Source of the DNA: Bradyrhizobium ottawaense | GTDB lineage: Bacteria; Pseudomonadota; Alphaproteobacteria; Rhizobiales; Xanthobacteraceae | DNA: 64,000 bases | NCBI RefSeq assembly: GCF_002278135.3 | Contig: NZ_CP029425.2 | Coordinates: 3,014,001 to 3,078,000 of the forward strand | Reading direction: 5' to 3' | Part shown: positions 18,764 through 27,689 of the stretch, piece after piece | Position numbering within the stretch: position 1 is the first letter of the stretch | Layout: each line of letters opens with the position of its first letter | Notes under the pieces: generated by a model | What the model was told of the DNA's origin: nothing | The model's database searches: none | The model's input: only the letters and a program-made list of their open reading frames with translations | Program-made: the position numbers and the translations under genes

Positions 18764-18913
18764 CCCTCTCCCCTTGTGGGAGAGGGTGGCTCGTCGCGAA
18801 GCGGCGAGACGGGTGAGGGGTCTCTCTCCGCACTGAATGCAAGGAGAGAAACCCCTCACCCGATTGAGTTTATATCTACTTGCGGCGCTGCCCTCTCCCA
18901 CAAGGGGAGAGGG
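18764..18913. repeat. 150-bp nested palindromic intergenic element
   Basis: Perfect 23-bp inverted repeats bound the element (18764-18786 and 18891-18913). A second near-perfect inverted pair of about 20 bp sits inside it (18811-18830 and 18842-18861). The whole can fold into a long cruciform. The style resembles the palindromic elements dispersed through rhizobial intergenic regions. No transposase is present, so it is MITE-like or REP-like. Confidence 0.8.
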
Positions 18914-19011
18914 CACAGCAATGCGCATCGCAGGCCGAGCGGCCGTCTTTTTTCATCACGTCAAACTTCAAAGCCTTATCGTTAGACTGATTAGTCTCTA
19001 GAACAGTCCAC

Positions 19012-20538
19012 ATGCTCGGACGCATCTTCACGGTCGGTGGTTACACGCTGCTCTCGCGGCTGACGGGGTTTGCCCGCGACATCATGCTCGCGGCGATCCT
19101 CGGTGCCGGCCCCGTGGCCGATGCCTTTTTCGTGGCGCTGCGGCTGCCCAATCATTTCCGCGCGATCTTCGCCGAGGGCGCCTTCAACGCCGCCTGGGTG
19201 CCGGCCTATGCGCATGTCCATGGCGAGAAGGGGGGGGGGGCGGCAAAGCTGTTCGCCGACCGCATCTTCACGCTGCTGTTGGCCTCGCAGGTGGTGTTGC
19301 TCATCGTCGCCTGGCTGTTCATGCCGCAGGCCATGCGCATCCTGGCGCCGGGCTTCAGTGACGATGCCGAGCAGCGCAAGCTCGCGATCGAGCTGACCCG
19401 GATCACCTTTCCCTATCTGCTGCTGATCACGCTGGTGACGCTCTATGGCGGCATGCTCAACGTGATGCAGCGCTTTGCCAGCGCCGCGGCCGCCTCGATC
19501 TTCCTGAACGTTTCGATGATGATGACGCTGGCGGTCGCCGTCTGGTTTCCGAGCGCGGGCCATGCGGCTGCCTGGGGCGTCCTGATCTCCGGTTTCCTGC
19601 AATATTTCCTGCTGGCCGGCGATCTCGCCCGCCATGGCGGCCTGCCGCGCTTTGCGCCGCTGAAGCTCGACGAAGACGTCCGCGGTTTCTTCAAGGCACT
19701 CGGGCCTGCGACGCTGGGATCGATGGGCACGCAGGTGGCGCTGTTCGCCGATACCATCATCGCGACCTTCCTGCCTGCCGGCGCGCTGTCGGCGCTTTAT
19801 TATGCCGACCGGCTCAACCAGCTCCCGATCGGCGTGATCGGCATCGCCATCGGCACCGTGCTGCTGCCGGAGATGTCGCGCCGGATCACGGCCAACGACC
19901 ATGACGGCGCGATGAAGGCGCAGCGCCGCGCCTTCGACTTCACGCTGCTGTTCTCAATCCCGTTCGTCGCGGCCTTCCTCACCGTGCCGGACGAGATCAT
20001 GCGCGCGCTGTTCGCGCGCGGCGCGTTCTCCAAGGCCGACGCTGTCGCCGCGGGCGGCACGCTCGCGGCCTACGCCATCGGCCTGATCCCCTTCGTGCTG
20101 ATCCGCAGCGCGGTTGCGACCTTCTATGCGCGCAAGGACACCGCAACGCCGGTTCGCGCGTCGCTGACCGGCATTGCGGTCAATGTCGCGCTGAAGGTCG
20201 CCTTGATGGGATCGCTGGCCCAGGTCGGCCTTGCGCTCGCAACCGCCGTCGGTGTCTGGACCAATCTGTTGCTGGTGCTGTTCTTCGCCGTGCGGCGCGG
20301 CTTTCTCGTGCTGGACCGCGCCTGGCTGATGTCGCTGGCCAAATTCCTGCTGACCGGCTTGATCCTCGCCGCAGCGTTCTGGCTGATCGCGCACTTCAGC
20401 GCTTCAGCTCTCGCCTCGATGCGCTTCCACGACGAGTTGACGCTGGTTCTGCTCGCGATCGGGGGTACAATCGTCTACGCGCTTGCGATCCTCATCCTGT
20501 TCGGCCGCAGCTGGCTGGTTTCGCTGGTGCGCGGCTAG
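19012..20538 (+). CDS. murJ: Lipid II flippase MurJ
   Basis: Polytopic inner-membrane protein of 508 residues (MviN family) that moves lipid II to the periplasm for peptidoglycan synthesis. Its opening TVGGYTLLSRLTGFARDIML is the family's arginine-containing first helix. Later helices include FFKALGPATLGSMGTQVALF and ADRLNQLPIGVIGIAIGTVL. Length is normal. An unusual run of eleven G residues at 19230-19240 encodes three glycines and part of the next codon in the first half of the gene; a length change there would truncate an essential protein. The 3' terminal 280 bp recur in degraded form at 21733-22010. Confidence 0.93.
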   Translation: MLGRIFTVGGYTLLSRLTGFARDIMLAAILGAGPVADAFFVALRLPNHFRAIFAEGAFNAAWVPAYAHVHGEKGGGAAKLFADRIFTLLLASQVVLLIVAWLFMPQAMRILAPGFSDDAEQRKLAIELTRITFPYLLLITLVTLYGGMLNVMQRFASAAAASIFLNVSMMMTLAVAVWFPSAGHAAAWGVLISGFLQYFLLAGDLARHGGLPRFAPLKLDEDVRGFFKALGPATLGSMGTQVALFADTIIATFLPAGALSALYYADRLNQLPIGVIGIAIGTVLLPEMSRRITANDHDGAMKAQRRAFDFTLLFSIPFVAAFLTVPDEIMRALFARGAFSKADAVAAGGTLAAYAIGLIPFVLIRSAVATFYARKDTATPVRASLTGIAVNVALKVALMGSLAQVGLALATAVGVWTNLLLVLFFAVRRGFLVLDRAWLMSLAKFLLTGLILAAAFWLIAHFSASALASMRFHDELTLVLLAIGGTIVYALAILILFGRSWLVSLVRG

Positions 20539-20763
20539 GCGCGTGCCGAAAGCCAACACGCCTACCCCGCCTTCACCGCGCCGAAGAATCGCTTTGAACG
20601 CGGACAACGCCGTGAGCGGATGGACCGTTTGTTGGGCCTCGGAGGCACCAGGGGTCTACAGCGCGTCATGCCCGCCGGGCGGCCTTCATGCGGTTCGCCA
20701 ATCGTGATACGATCTCGACATTCAGGTGCCGTCCTCAGGCAGCAACGCGATGAGGCAGTGACC

Positions 20764-21219
20764 ATGTCATTTCGCTCTTCCTGGTCCACATCTCGGATCG
20801 ACCAGTTCGCCACCGGCAATGCCGACCTGCTGATCCTGATCGGCCGCATCCTGCTTGCATGGGTGTTTGTTGGAAGCGCGTATGGAGCACTTGGCAACTT
20901 CAGTGGCTCAGTGGGCTATTTTCGGTCGCTCAACCTTCCAGTGCCGCAGCTGTTCACGACGACCACCGTCATCCTGGAAATACTGATATCGGTTGGTTTG
21001 ATACTCGGCGTTGGTACGCGCTACTGCGCAATTTTGATGTTTCTATTTGTATTGTCGGCTACTGCAATCGCACATCGTTACTGGGAATATCCCGCCGGTC
21101 CGCAACAGTTCGGGCAGTACAACAATTTCCTGAAGAACATCTCGATATCAGGAGGCGCTCTGTTGATCCTGGTCACCGGAGGGGGCCGGTTCTCCCTCGA
21201 TCGGAGGCTGGCAGGCTAG
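20764..21219 (+). CDS. DoxX family membrane protein
   Basis: A 151-residue protein with four hydrophobic segments. The LLILIGRILLAWVFVGSAYG region and the later FLKNISISGGALLILVTGGG are typical of the DoxX/DoxD family. Members are small quinone-linked or redox-associated membrane proteins of poorly defined function. The ATG at 20764 is chosen because the protein then begins a short polar stretch before helix 1. Third-position GC is lower than in flanking genes. It lies alone between murJ and a degenerate copy of the murJ 3' end, so it may have arrived with that rearrangement. Confidence 0.78.
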   Translation: MSFRSSWSTSRIDQFATGNADLLILIGRILLAWVFVGSAYGALGNFSGSVGYFRSLNLPVPQLFTTTTVILEILISVGLILGVGTRYCAILMFLFVLSATAIAHRYWEYPAGPQQFGQYNNFLKNISISGGALLILVTGGGRFSLDRRLAG

Positions 21220-21420
21220 CAGCGTTGTTCGTTTCAGCCGCTTCTTCGGCCTGATAGCCGATAACTTGATTCGAGTGAGCATCGTCGGCCCCGGCAGAGT
21301 TGCGACAGGTTGCAGCCGCACGATGTGCCGTTTGGTCCGTTCGTCTGACGCCATCAACGCGACGCGCAGCTCTGCCAGCTCGGCAGCTGCCAAGCCGTGC
21401 CTTTGCGGCCGTTTACTGCG

Positions 21421-21636
21421 TCACTTCGCCTTGTGCCTGAAAGCAACCTCGAGCAGATGGCTGACGAGATTCGAGAGCGGCTTCAGGCGCTCGCTTATTA
21501 TCCTGAAGGAAAGCATCAGCCACGTCGCGAGCGCGGCACACCACAACAAGGTTTCCAATGTTTCGGGCATGAGGACACCCATGAAAGCGATTACTGGAAA
21601 TCCGAGCAGTGTTGCCGATCTGAACCCACGCGACAA
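21421..21636 (-). CDS. Possible small two-helix membrane protein
   Basis: A 71-codon frame starting at TTG (21636-21634). It is directly preceded by a strong AGGAGG, although only about two bases separate it from the start, which is tight. The product has two hydrophobic segments (about residues 8-24 and 29-44) and a basic C-terminus ending RHKAK. I do not recognise it. The surrounding 21,220-21,730 segment is less GC-rich than the rest and otherwise empty. It could be a relic or a spurious frame. Confidence 0.35.
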   Translation of the reverse strand: MSRGFRSATLLGFPVIAFMGVLMPETLETLLWCAALATWLMLSFRIISERLKPLSNLVSHLLEVAFRHKAK

Positions 21637-21732
21637 GTCCTCCTAAAAGTGGCAACATGCTGAAACACTCGGAAGAACCGTAGCTCGCCATGACAATCGC
21701 CTCAGCACGGCGTCTGAGTGTACGCCGGGAAG

Positions 21733-22010
21733 CTGGACCATTTTGCTGCTGGTGCTCTTCTTTGCCGCGCGGCGCGGCTTTCTCGTGCTGGACCGTGCCT
21801 GGCTGATGTCGCTCGGCAAATTCCTGCTGACCGTGATCATAGCCGCAGCGTTCTGGCTATCGCGCGCTTCGGCGGTTCAGCTTTCGCCTCGATGCATTTC
21901 CATGACGAGTTGACGCTCGTCCTGCTCGCCGTCCGCGGCACGATTGTCCATGCTCTCGCGATCTCATCCTGTTCGGCCGCAGCTGGCTTGTCTCGCTCGT
22001 GCGCGGCTAG
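21733..22010 (+). pseudogene. Degenerate duplicate of the murJ 3' end
   Basis: This segment aligns with murJ 20256-20538 from ctggacca to the shared terminal gcgcggctag. I estimate roughly 85% identity by eye. Relative to murJ it lacks five bases: one 3-base and two 1-base deletions, the latter breaking the frame. Many differences are third-position changes, which suggests divergence or a related-strain origin rather than a fresh duplication. No start codon or upstream murJ sequence accompanies it. Confidence 0.85.
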
Positions 22011-22056
22011 GCAAGCAGGTGCTCGCCCCCAGGATGCAGCGGACATCGGCACATCT

Positions 22057-22085
22057 CTTGATTTTGCGCGTTTGGCGTGCTACAC
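22057..22085 (+). promoter_or_regulatory. Candidate sigma-70 promoter
   Basis: CTTGAT at 22057-22062 and CTACAC at 22080-22085 are separated by 17 bp, a good match to the alphaproteobacterial housekeeping pattern (CTTGAC, CTATAT). Predicted transcription would begin near 22092, immediately before the ATG at 22093. Confidence 0.5.
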
Positions 22086-22092
22086 GCGCTGC

Positions 22093-22170
22093 ATGATTAA
22101 ATGCTCGCGCACCGTCAACCGCAACCACATGACCCGCTTCGGCTGGGCCGTGGAAGGAGTCGTGCGCTAG
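22093..22170 (+). CDS. Leaderless 25-codon mini-ORF or small RNA
   Basis: A 25-codon frame begins at the ATG at 22093, within one or two bases of the predicted transcription start. It contains the peptide segment MTRFGWAVEGVVR and stops at 22170. There is no Shine-Dalgarno sequence, so translation would be leaderless. An intrinsic terminator follows at 22198-22227, which would define a transcript of about 135 nt. I do not recognise the peptide. The unit may be a regulatory RNA with or without a coding function. It lies about 100 bp upstream of a DUF1127 gene. Confidence 0.4.
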   Translation: MIKCSRTVNRNHMTRFGWAVEGVVR

Positions 22171-22197
22171 GAATTCGACGACGACATCTTTTCCACC

Positions 22198-22227
22198 AGG
22201 CCCCGCCGGCATCGGACGGGGCCTTTT
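22198..22227 (+). terminator. Rho-independent terminator
   Basis: An 8-bp stem, AGGCCCCG (22198-22205) with CGGGGCCT (22217-22224), is followed by a T-run. It would end the short transcript beginning near 22092 and insulate the DUF1127 gene. Confidence 0.8.
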
Positions 22228-22269
22228 GTTTGGCCACGCTCCCTGCCGGCTCAACAGCAGGAGCGTCCG

Positions 22270-22545
22270 ATGCCACCCCAACAGACGAACATCTCACCCG
22301 AAATTGAGGTCGATGCCGCAAGGCGTGGCCTCGACCTTTCCATCGTCCTGAGCCTGCTCAGGCGCTACTGGCGTGCATTTCAGGAGTGGCGGCCGCGCGC
22401 AGGGGTCACCTTGCAGGACCTCAGTGACAGGGAGCTGATGGACATCGGTCTGACGCGCGGCGATATCGATTGCATCGCGCCTGAGCGCGCCATCGAGAGA
22501 TTGAGAGACAGCACGAGGACTCTGTGGGGCCGCGGTGGGATGTGA
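22270..22545 (+). CDS. DUF1127 domain protein
   Basis: A 91-residue protein whose central part carries the DUF1127 pattern: a hydrophobic/aromatic helix LSLLRRYWRAFQEWR, then LQDLSDRELMDIGLTRGDID. DUF1127 proteins are small Arg-rich factors; some alphaproteobacterial members bind RNA and affect stress responses and sRNA maturation. AGGAG lies about 7 bases before the ATG. The protein has a longer N-terminus than minimal 45-residue members. It stands alone between a short terminated transcript and an acetyltransferase gene 49 bases downstream, which may be cotranscribed. Confidence 0.85.
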   Translation: MPPQQTNISPEIEVDAARRGLDLSIVLSLLRRYWRAFQEWRPRAGVTLQDLSDRELMDIGLTRGDIDCIAPERAIERLRDSTRTLWGRGGM

Positions 22546-22594
22546 CGGACACAATTCCTGCCGTTCTTCACTGCGACAAGGAGAGGAGGCGAAC

Positions 22595-23125
22595 ATGATA
22601 TCGCATGCTGCGGGTGCTCAGGCGGACGTGGAAATCCGGCGATTGAATGTCGATGATCTCGATCTTTTTCGCGACATTCGCGCGGAGGCGCTTCAGATGC
22701 ACCCTCAAACGTTTGGGTCTCCTGAAGAGGACGAGGGCGGGGAGCCGATGATGGCGGCTTATCGCCGTTGGCTGGATGGAATGATCCTCGGCGCATTTCG
22801 ATGCGGGAGCTTGATGGGCGTCGCGGGCTTCTATGTATCGCCAGATCGGCGATCGCAGCACAGGGGCAACATCTTCACGGTTTACGTGAGGGAGGAGGGC
22901 CGAGGTAAAGGGGTCGGAGATCGGCTCATCAAGGAGCTTCTTGCCCATGCCGAGGCACGCGGCGAGCAGGTGCATCTCGCCGTCCTGCTCGAATCGACCG
23001 CTGCAATCAAAATCAACACCTACAAGCGTAACGGCTTTGAAATCTACGGTACCGATCCCGCTGCCGTCCGCATAGGAGAGGCCACCTACGACAAGTACTT
23101 TATGGTCAGGAAATTCAGCCGCTAA
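22595..23125 (+). CDS. GNAT family N-acetyltransferase
   Basis: A 176-residue acetyl-CoA-dependent acyltransferase. The acetyl-CoA binding motif A is visible in FTVYVREEGRGKGVGDRLIK, and the C-terminal INTYKRNGFEIYGT is the usual beta-bulge region. The ATG at 22595 follows a strong GGAGG; an upstream in-frame extension to 22535 lacks support. The acyl acceptor is unknown. It is close behind the DUF1127 gene. Confidence 0.85.
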   Translation: MISHAAGAQADVEIRRLNVDDLDLFRDIRAEALQMHPQTFGSPEEDEGGEPMMAAYRRWLDGMILGAFRCGSLMGVAGFYVSPDRRSQHRGNIFTVYVREEGRGKGVGDRLIKELLAHAEARGEQVHLAVLLESTAAIKINTYKRNGFEIYGTDPAAVRIGEATYDKYFMVRKFSR

Positions 23126-23286
23126 GGTCGTCCCGCACGGCTGTCCGGCCTGGTCGCGCCAGAACCGTCGGGGGTGGCTTCGAATCATCGGCCTCAATGG
23201 GGGAACGGCCCGCCTAAACCCGTTTGCCTTGCCAGTTTTTCCACGGCAATATGCCGGCAAAACAACCATGAGAACGGGAAGATAAA

Positions 23287-25596
23287 ATGGCGGCTCCCAT
23301 CAAGTTCGGCGTTGGCCAAAGCGTGCTGCGCAAGGAGGATGACGCGCTCATCCGCGGCAAGGGCCGCTATACCGACGATTACGCGCCGCAGGCTGCGCTG
23401 CGCTGCCTGATGCTGCGCTCGCCGCACGCGCATGCCAAATACACCATCGATGTGAGCCGCGCCCGCGGGCTGCCCGGCGTCGCGCTGATCCTGACCGCCG
23501 ACGACGTCAAGGATCTCGGCAATCTGCCCTGCCTGTTCAACCTCGAGACCGATCCGTTCACCGGCCCGCCATACCCGATCCTGGCCAAGGACGAGGTACG
23601 CCATGTCGGCGATGCCGTCGCCTTCGTCGTCGCCGAGACCATCGACCAGGCGCGCGACGCGATCGAGGCGATCGACGTCAAATGGTCGCCCCTGCCGGCG
23701 GTGACCGGCGTCGTCAATGCCGTGAAGAAGGGCGCGCCGCAGGTCTGGCCCGACAAGGCCGGCAACGTGCTGTTCGACGTCTCGATCGGCGACAAGGCCG
23801 CGACGGAAGCTGCCTTTGCCAAGGCGCATGCAGTCGCCGAAATCTCGATCGTCAACCCGCGTGTGGTCGCGAGCTTCCTGGAGACGCGTGCGGCGGTCTG
23901 CGAGTACGATTCCAAGCGCGACCATCTGACGCTGACGGTCGGCAGCCAGGGCAGCCACCGCCTGCGCGACATCCTGTGCCAGAACGTGCTCAACATCCCG
24001 ACTGACAAGATGCGGGTGATCTGCCCCGACGTCGGCGGCGGCTTCGGCACGAAGCTGTTTCCGTACCGGGAATACGCCCTGATGGCGGTTGCCGCGCGCA
24101 AGCTGAAGAAGGCGGTGAAGTGGGCGGCCGACCGCTCCGAGCATTTCCTGGGCGATGCGCAGGGCCGCGACAACGTCACCACCGCGAAGATGGCGCTGGC
24201 CGAGGACGGCAAATTCCTCGCGATGGACTGCGACCTGATGGGTGACATGGGCGCGTATCTGTCGACCTTCGGCCCCTACATCCCGCATGGCGGCGCCGGC
24301 ATGCTGCCGGGCCTCTACGACATCCAGGCCTTCCACTGCCGGGTGCGCACCATCTTCACGCACAGCGTGCCGGTCGATGCCTATCGCGGCGCCGGGCGGC
24401 CTGAAGCTGCCTATGTCATCGAGCGCCTCGTGGACGCCTGCGCACGAAAACTCGACACGACGCCGGACGCGATCCGCCGCAAGAACTTCATCCCGCCGAA
24501 GGCGCTGCCGTACAAGACGGCCACGGGCAAGGTCTATGATTCCGGCGATTTCGCCGCGCATCTCAAGCGCGCGATGGAGATCGGGGAATGGAAGGAGTTT
24601 GCAAAGCGCGCCAAGGCGGCCAAGAAGGAGGGCCTGATCCGCGGCATCGGCCTTGCGAGCTATGTCGAGATTTGCGGCGTGATGGGTGAGGAGACGGCCA
24701 ATGTCCGCCTCGATCCGAGTGGCGACGTCACCGTGCTGATCGGCACGCAATCGAGCGGGCAGGGCCATCAGACCGCCTACGCGCAGATCGTCGCCGAGCA
24801 ATTCGGCCTGCCGCCGGAGCGCGTGCATATCCGCCAGGGCGACACCGAGGAGATCGCGACCGGCCTCGGCACCGGCGGCTCGGCCTCGATTCCCACCGGC
24901 GGCGTCTGCGTGCAGCGTGCTGCGGGCGATCTCGGCAAGAAGCTGAAGGAGTTCGCCGCGCAAGCGCTGGAAGCGAGCGCGGGCGACCTCGAGATCACCG
25001 ACGGCATGATCCGGATCGCCGGCACCGACCGCTCGATCTCCTTTGCCGACCTCGCCAAGCGACCCGGCGCCGACCCGTCGAAGCTGAACGGCAGCGCGAC
25101 CTTCGCCAGTGCCGACGGCACCTATCCCAACGGCACGCATCTGGCGGAGGTCGAGATCGATCCGGCCACCGGCATCATCAAGATCGTCAACTACGTGATC
25201 GTCGATGATTTCGGCAAGACGCTCAATCCGCTGCTTTTGGCCGGCCAGGTGCATGGCGGCGCCATGCAGGGCATCGGCCAGGCGCTGATGGAGCAGGTGG
25301 TCTATGGCGCGGGCGACGGCCAGCTCATTACCGCGACCTTCATGGACTACGCGCTGCCGCGCGCAGCGGACGGGCCGGCCTTCGTGTTCGAGACTGCCAA
25401 CGTTCCCTGCAAGACCAATCCGCTGGGGGTGAAGGGCGCGGGCGAGGCCGGCGCGATCGGCTCCTGTCCGGCCGTCGTTAATGCCATCGTCGATGCGCTC
25501 TGGCGCGAATACAAGATCGACCATATCGACATGCCGGCAACGCCTGAGCGGGTTTGGATCGCCATCAACGAGCACCATCGCCGTCACAGCCTCTAG
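23287..25596 (+). CDS. Molybdopterin-binding subunit of a xanthine dehydrogenase/CO dehydrogenase-family hydroxylase
   Basis: A 769-residue large subunit of the molybdenum hydroxylase family. It has the N-terminal a/b-hammerhead domain (KEDDALIRGKGRYTDDY) and two cofactor-binding domains. The catalytic Glu is in VKGAGEAGAIG (about residue 720). The active-site loop is YRGAGRP rather than the CxxSFR-type loop of true (form I) CO dehydrogenase, so it belongs with form II or aldehyde-oxidase-like enzymes. No FAD or [2Fe-2S] subunit is adjacent, so its electron acceptor must be encoded elsewhere or be one of the nearby cytochromes. The substrate is unknown. AGAACGGGAAG upstream provides a ribosome site. 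Confidence 0.85.
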   Translation: MAAPIKFGVGQSVLRKEDDALIRGKGRYTDDYAPQAALRCLMLRSPHAHAKYTIDVSRARGLPGVALILTADDVKDLGNLPCLFNLETDPFTGPPYPILAKDEVRHVGDAVAFVVAETIDQARDAIEAIDVKWSPLPAVTGVVNAVKKGAPQVWPDKAGNVLFDVSIGDKAATEAAFAKAHAVAEISIVNPRVVASFLETRAAVCEYDSKRDHLTLTVGSQGSHRLRDILCQNVLNIPTDKMRVICPDVGGGFGTKLFPYREYALMAVAARKLKKAVKWAADRSEHFLGDAQGRDNVTTAKMALAEDGKFLAMDCDLMGDMGAYLSTFGPYIPHGGAGMLPGLYDIQAFHCRVRTIFTHSVPVDAYRGAGRPEAAYVIERLVDACARKLDTTPDAIRRKNFIPPKALPYKTATGKVYDSGDFAAHLKRAMEIGEWKEFAKRAKAAKKEGLIRGIGLASYVEICGVMGEETANVRLDPSGDVTVLIGTQSSGQGHQTAYAQIVAEQFGLPPERVHIRQGDTEEIATGLGTGGSASIPTGGVCVQRAAGDLGKKLKEFAAQALEASAGDLEITDGMIRIAGTDRSISFADLAKRPGADPSKLNGSATFASADGTYPNGTHLAEVEIDPATGIIKIVNYVIVDDFGKTLNPLLLAGQVHGGAMQGIGQALMEQVVYGAGDGQLITATFMDYALPRAADGPAFVFETANVPCKTNPLGVKGAGEAGAIGSCPAVVNAIVDALWREYKIDHIDMPATPERVWIAINEHHRRHSL

Positions 25597-25691
25597 GCGG
25601 CGATTCTTCCGCGGCGGGAATAAACGCTCGCTGCGGGGTTTCTATCCTTGAATGGGCCCACCCTCACCTCTGCGAGCCGGAGACATTTTCA

Positions 25692-26141
25692 ATGAAACGA
25701 ACGATGATTGTCGCGGGGACCATCCTGCTGGGTGCGGGCGCCGTGATGGCGCAGCAGGAGATCGCCGTTCAGCAGGACAATCTGATGCGCGCGATCGCCA
25801 AGAACCAGTATGGCGTGATCCAGAAGATGACCAAGGGCGACATCCCCTTCGACAAGAAAGCTGCCGATCAGGCCATCGCCAGCATCGAGGCCGATGTTGC
25901 CAAGATCGCCAAGACCTTCGAGGTCAATCCCAAGCAGGATGTCGTCGACGCGACCTATGGCGCCTCGCAAAAGGTCTGGCAGAACAAGGCCGATTTCGAC
26001 TCCAAGATCCCGCCGGTGCAGAAGGCGATCGCCGATGTCAAGGGCAAGATCAAGGATGTCGCCAGCCTGAAGGCGGCCTATACCGCAATCAATGACCGCT
26101 GCAGCGATTGCCACGAGACGTATCGGGTCAAGCTGAAGTAG
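25692..26141 (+). CDS. Class II cytochrome c (c'/c-556 type)
   Basis: A 149-residue exported cytochrome. A cleavable signal peptide ends near AVMAQQ. The mature part is helical, and the single haem site CSDCH sits close to the C-terminus (about residue 139), as in four-helix-bundle c' cytochromes. It would act in the periplasm in electron transfer or NO/stress binding. It is 95 bases downstream of the molybdenum hydroxylase gene and may be its electron partner, which is an inference from position. A terminator hairpin follows at 26191. Confidence 0.88.
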   Translation: MKRTMIVAGTILLGAGAVMAQQEIAVQQDNLMRAIAKNQYGVIQKMTKGDIPFDKKAADQAIASIEADVAKIAKTFEVNPKQDVVDATYGASQKVWQNKADFDSKIPPVQKAIADVKGKIKDVASLKAAYTAINDRCSDCHETYRVKLK

Positions 26142-26190
26142 CGAGGCGCAATTCTCGCTCCATCCGGGCTACGGCGCCGATAAGGAATCG

Positions 26191-26221
26191 AAAAGGCGGT
26201 TGCGAAAGCAGCCGCTTTTTT
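26191..26221 (+). terminator. Rho-independent terminator after the cytochrome gene
   Basis: GCGGTTGC pairs with GCAGCCGC (one G-U pair) around a GAAA tetraloop and is followed by six T residues. It lies about 50 bases after the cytochrome stop. Confidence 0.8.
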
Positions 26222-26405
26222 GCGCCGGCGCGAAGCGCGGCAGGAATTTATGTCCGCAAGGCCTGACGGATCGCTGTGAGAGCAGCTATCTTGGCTGCAG
26301 TCGCCGCGGAATTGACGTGAGCTGTTGGAAATTGGCGCATCTCGCTCCCGACGGCCTCATCAGGAGTTCCATGGCGCGGCTTCAAGCAGAACAGCGAGAC
26401 AGGCC

Positions 26406-27689
26406 ATGGCAAAACCGTTTCCGTCGAAGACCCACATCGGCAACCATATGCTGCATCCCGAAACCTTGATGCTGACCTATGGCTATGATCCGCAATTGTC
26501 GGAAGGCGCCATCAAGCCGCCGGTCTTCCTGACCTCCACCTTCGTGTTCAGGACCGCCGATGACGGGCAGGACTTTTTCGATTTCGTCGCCGGCCGGCGC
26601 GAGCCGCCGGAAGGCATGGGCGCGGGCTTGGTCTATTCGCGCTTCAATCATCCCAACAGCGAGATCGTCGAGGACAGGCTCTCGATCTACGAGCGCACCG
26701 AGAGCTGCGCGCTGTTCTCGTCCGGCATGGCGGCGATCGCCACCACGATCCTGGCTTTCGTTCGCCCGGGCGACGTCATCCTGCACTCCCAGCCGCTCTA
26801 TGGCGGGACGGAAACGCTGCTGACGAACACGCTGGCCCGCCTGTCGATCGGCGCCGTCGGCTTCGCCGATGGCATCGACGAAGCCGCGGTCAAGCAGGCC
26901 TCGGAGGAGGCCATGGGCAAGGGCCGCGTTTCGATGATCCTGATCGAAACCCCGGCCAATCCGACCAACGGCCTGGTCGATGTCGCCATGATCCGCCGCA
27001 TGGCCGATTCCATCGGAAAGGCCCAGGGACACACGCCGATCATCGCCTGCGACAACACGCTGCTCGGCCCGGTGTTTCAGCGGCCGATCGAGCACGGCGC
27101 CGACATTTCCCTATACTCGCTCACGAAATATGTCGGCGGTCATTCGGACCTGATCGCGGGCGCCGCGCTCGGCTCGAAGGCGCTGATGAAAGGCATCAAG
27201 GCGCTCCGGGGCGCCATCGGGACCCAGCTCGATCCGCATTCCTGCTGGATGATCAATCGCTCGCTCGAGACGCTGAGCCTGCGCATGGAAAAAGCCGATG
27301 CCAATGCGCGCCTCGTGGCGGATTATTTGCGCGACCACCCCAAGGTCGCCAAGGTCCACTACCTCGGTCATCACGAGGAGGACTCGCCGGCCGGGCGTGT
27401 GTTCGCGCGGCAATGCCTGGGGGCGGGATCCACCTTCTCGTTCGACATCGTCGGCGGCAAGGATGCTGCGGTCAAATTCCTCAACGCGCTGCAGATCCTC
27501 AAGCTGGCGGTGAGTCTCGGCGGCACGGAGTCGCTCGCGAGCCTGCCCGCGACCATGACCCATTCCGGCGTTCCCGCCGACATCCGCCGGAAAATCGGGG
27601 TGCTCGATTCCACGATCCGGCTGTCCATCGGCATCGAGAATCCCTCCGACCTGATTGCCGACCTCACGCAGGCGCTGAACGCGGCTTAA
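26406..27689 (+). CDS. Cys/Met metabolism PLP enzyme (cystathionine gamma-synthase / methionine gamma-lyase family)
   Basis: A 427-residue fold-type I PLP enzyme. Visible motifs are [16 protein letters not shown], the [12 protein letters not shown] loop that binds cofactor phosphate, [10 protein letters not shown], and the PLP Lys in [11 protein letters not shown]. The family breaks or forms C-S bonds in methionine and cysteine metabolism; which reaction this one performs cannot be settled by motif. The ATG at 26406 is preferred to an upstream extension lacking a ribosome site. Its stop codon is the first base pairs of a palindromic repeat. Confidence 0.85.
   Translation: MAKPFPSKTHIGNHMLHPETLMLTYGYDPQLSEGAIKPPVFLTSTFVFRTADDGQDFFDFVAGRREPPEGMGAGLVYSRFNHPNSEIVEDRLSIYERTESCALFSSGMAAIATTILAFVRPGDVILHSQPLYGGTETLLTNTLARLSIGAVGFADGIDEAAVKQASEEAMGKGRVSMILIETPANPTNGLVDVAMIRRMADSIGKAQGHTPIIACDNTLLGPVFQRPIEHGADISLYSLTKYVGGHSDLIAGAALGSKALMKGIKALRGAIGTQLDPHSCWMINRSLETLSLRMEKADANARLVADYLRDHPKVAKVHYLGHHEEDSPAGRVFARQCLGAGSTFSFDIVGGKDAAVKFLNALQILKLAVSLGGTESLASLPATMTHSGVPADIRRKIGVLDSTIRLSIGIENPSDLIADLTQALNAA

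Noticed and set aside
21266..21646. 126-codon plus-strand frame after DoxX
   Set aside because: It has Ser/Arg-rich composition, no ribosome site and no recognisable motif. The opposite-strand membrane ORF is a better candidate, though also weak.
23194..25587. 797-codon frame antisense to the molybdenum hydroxylase
   Set aside because: The opposite strand encodes a full-length family member with intact motifs. This frame has none.
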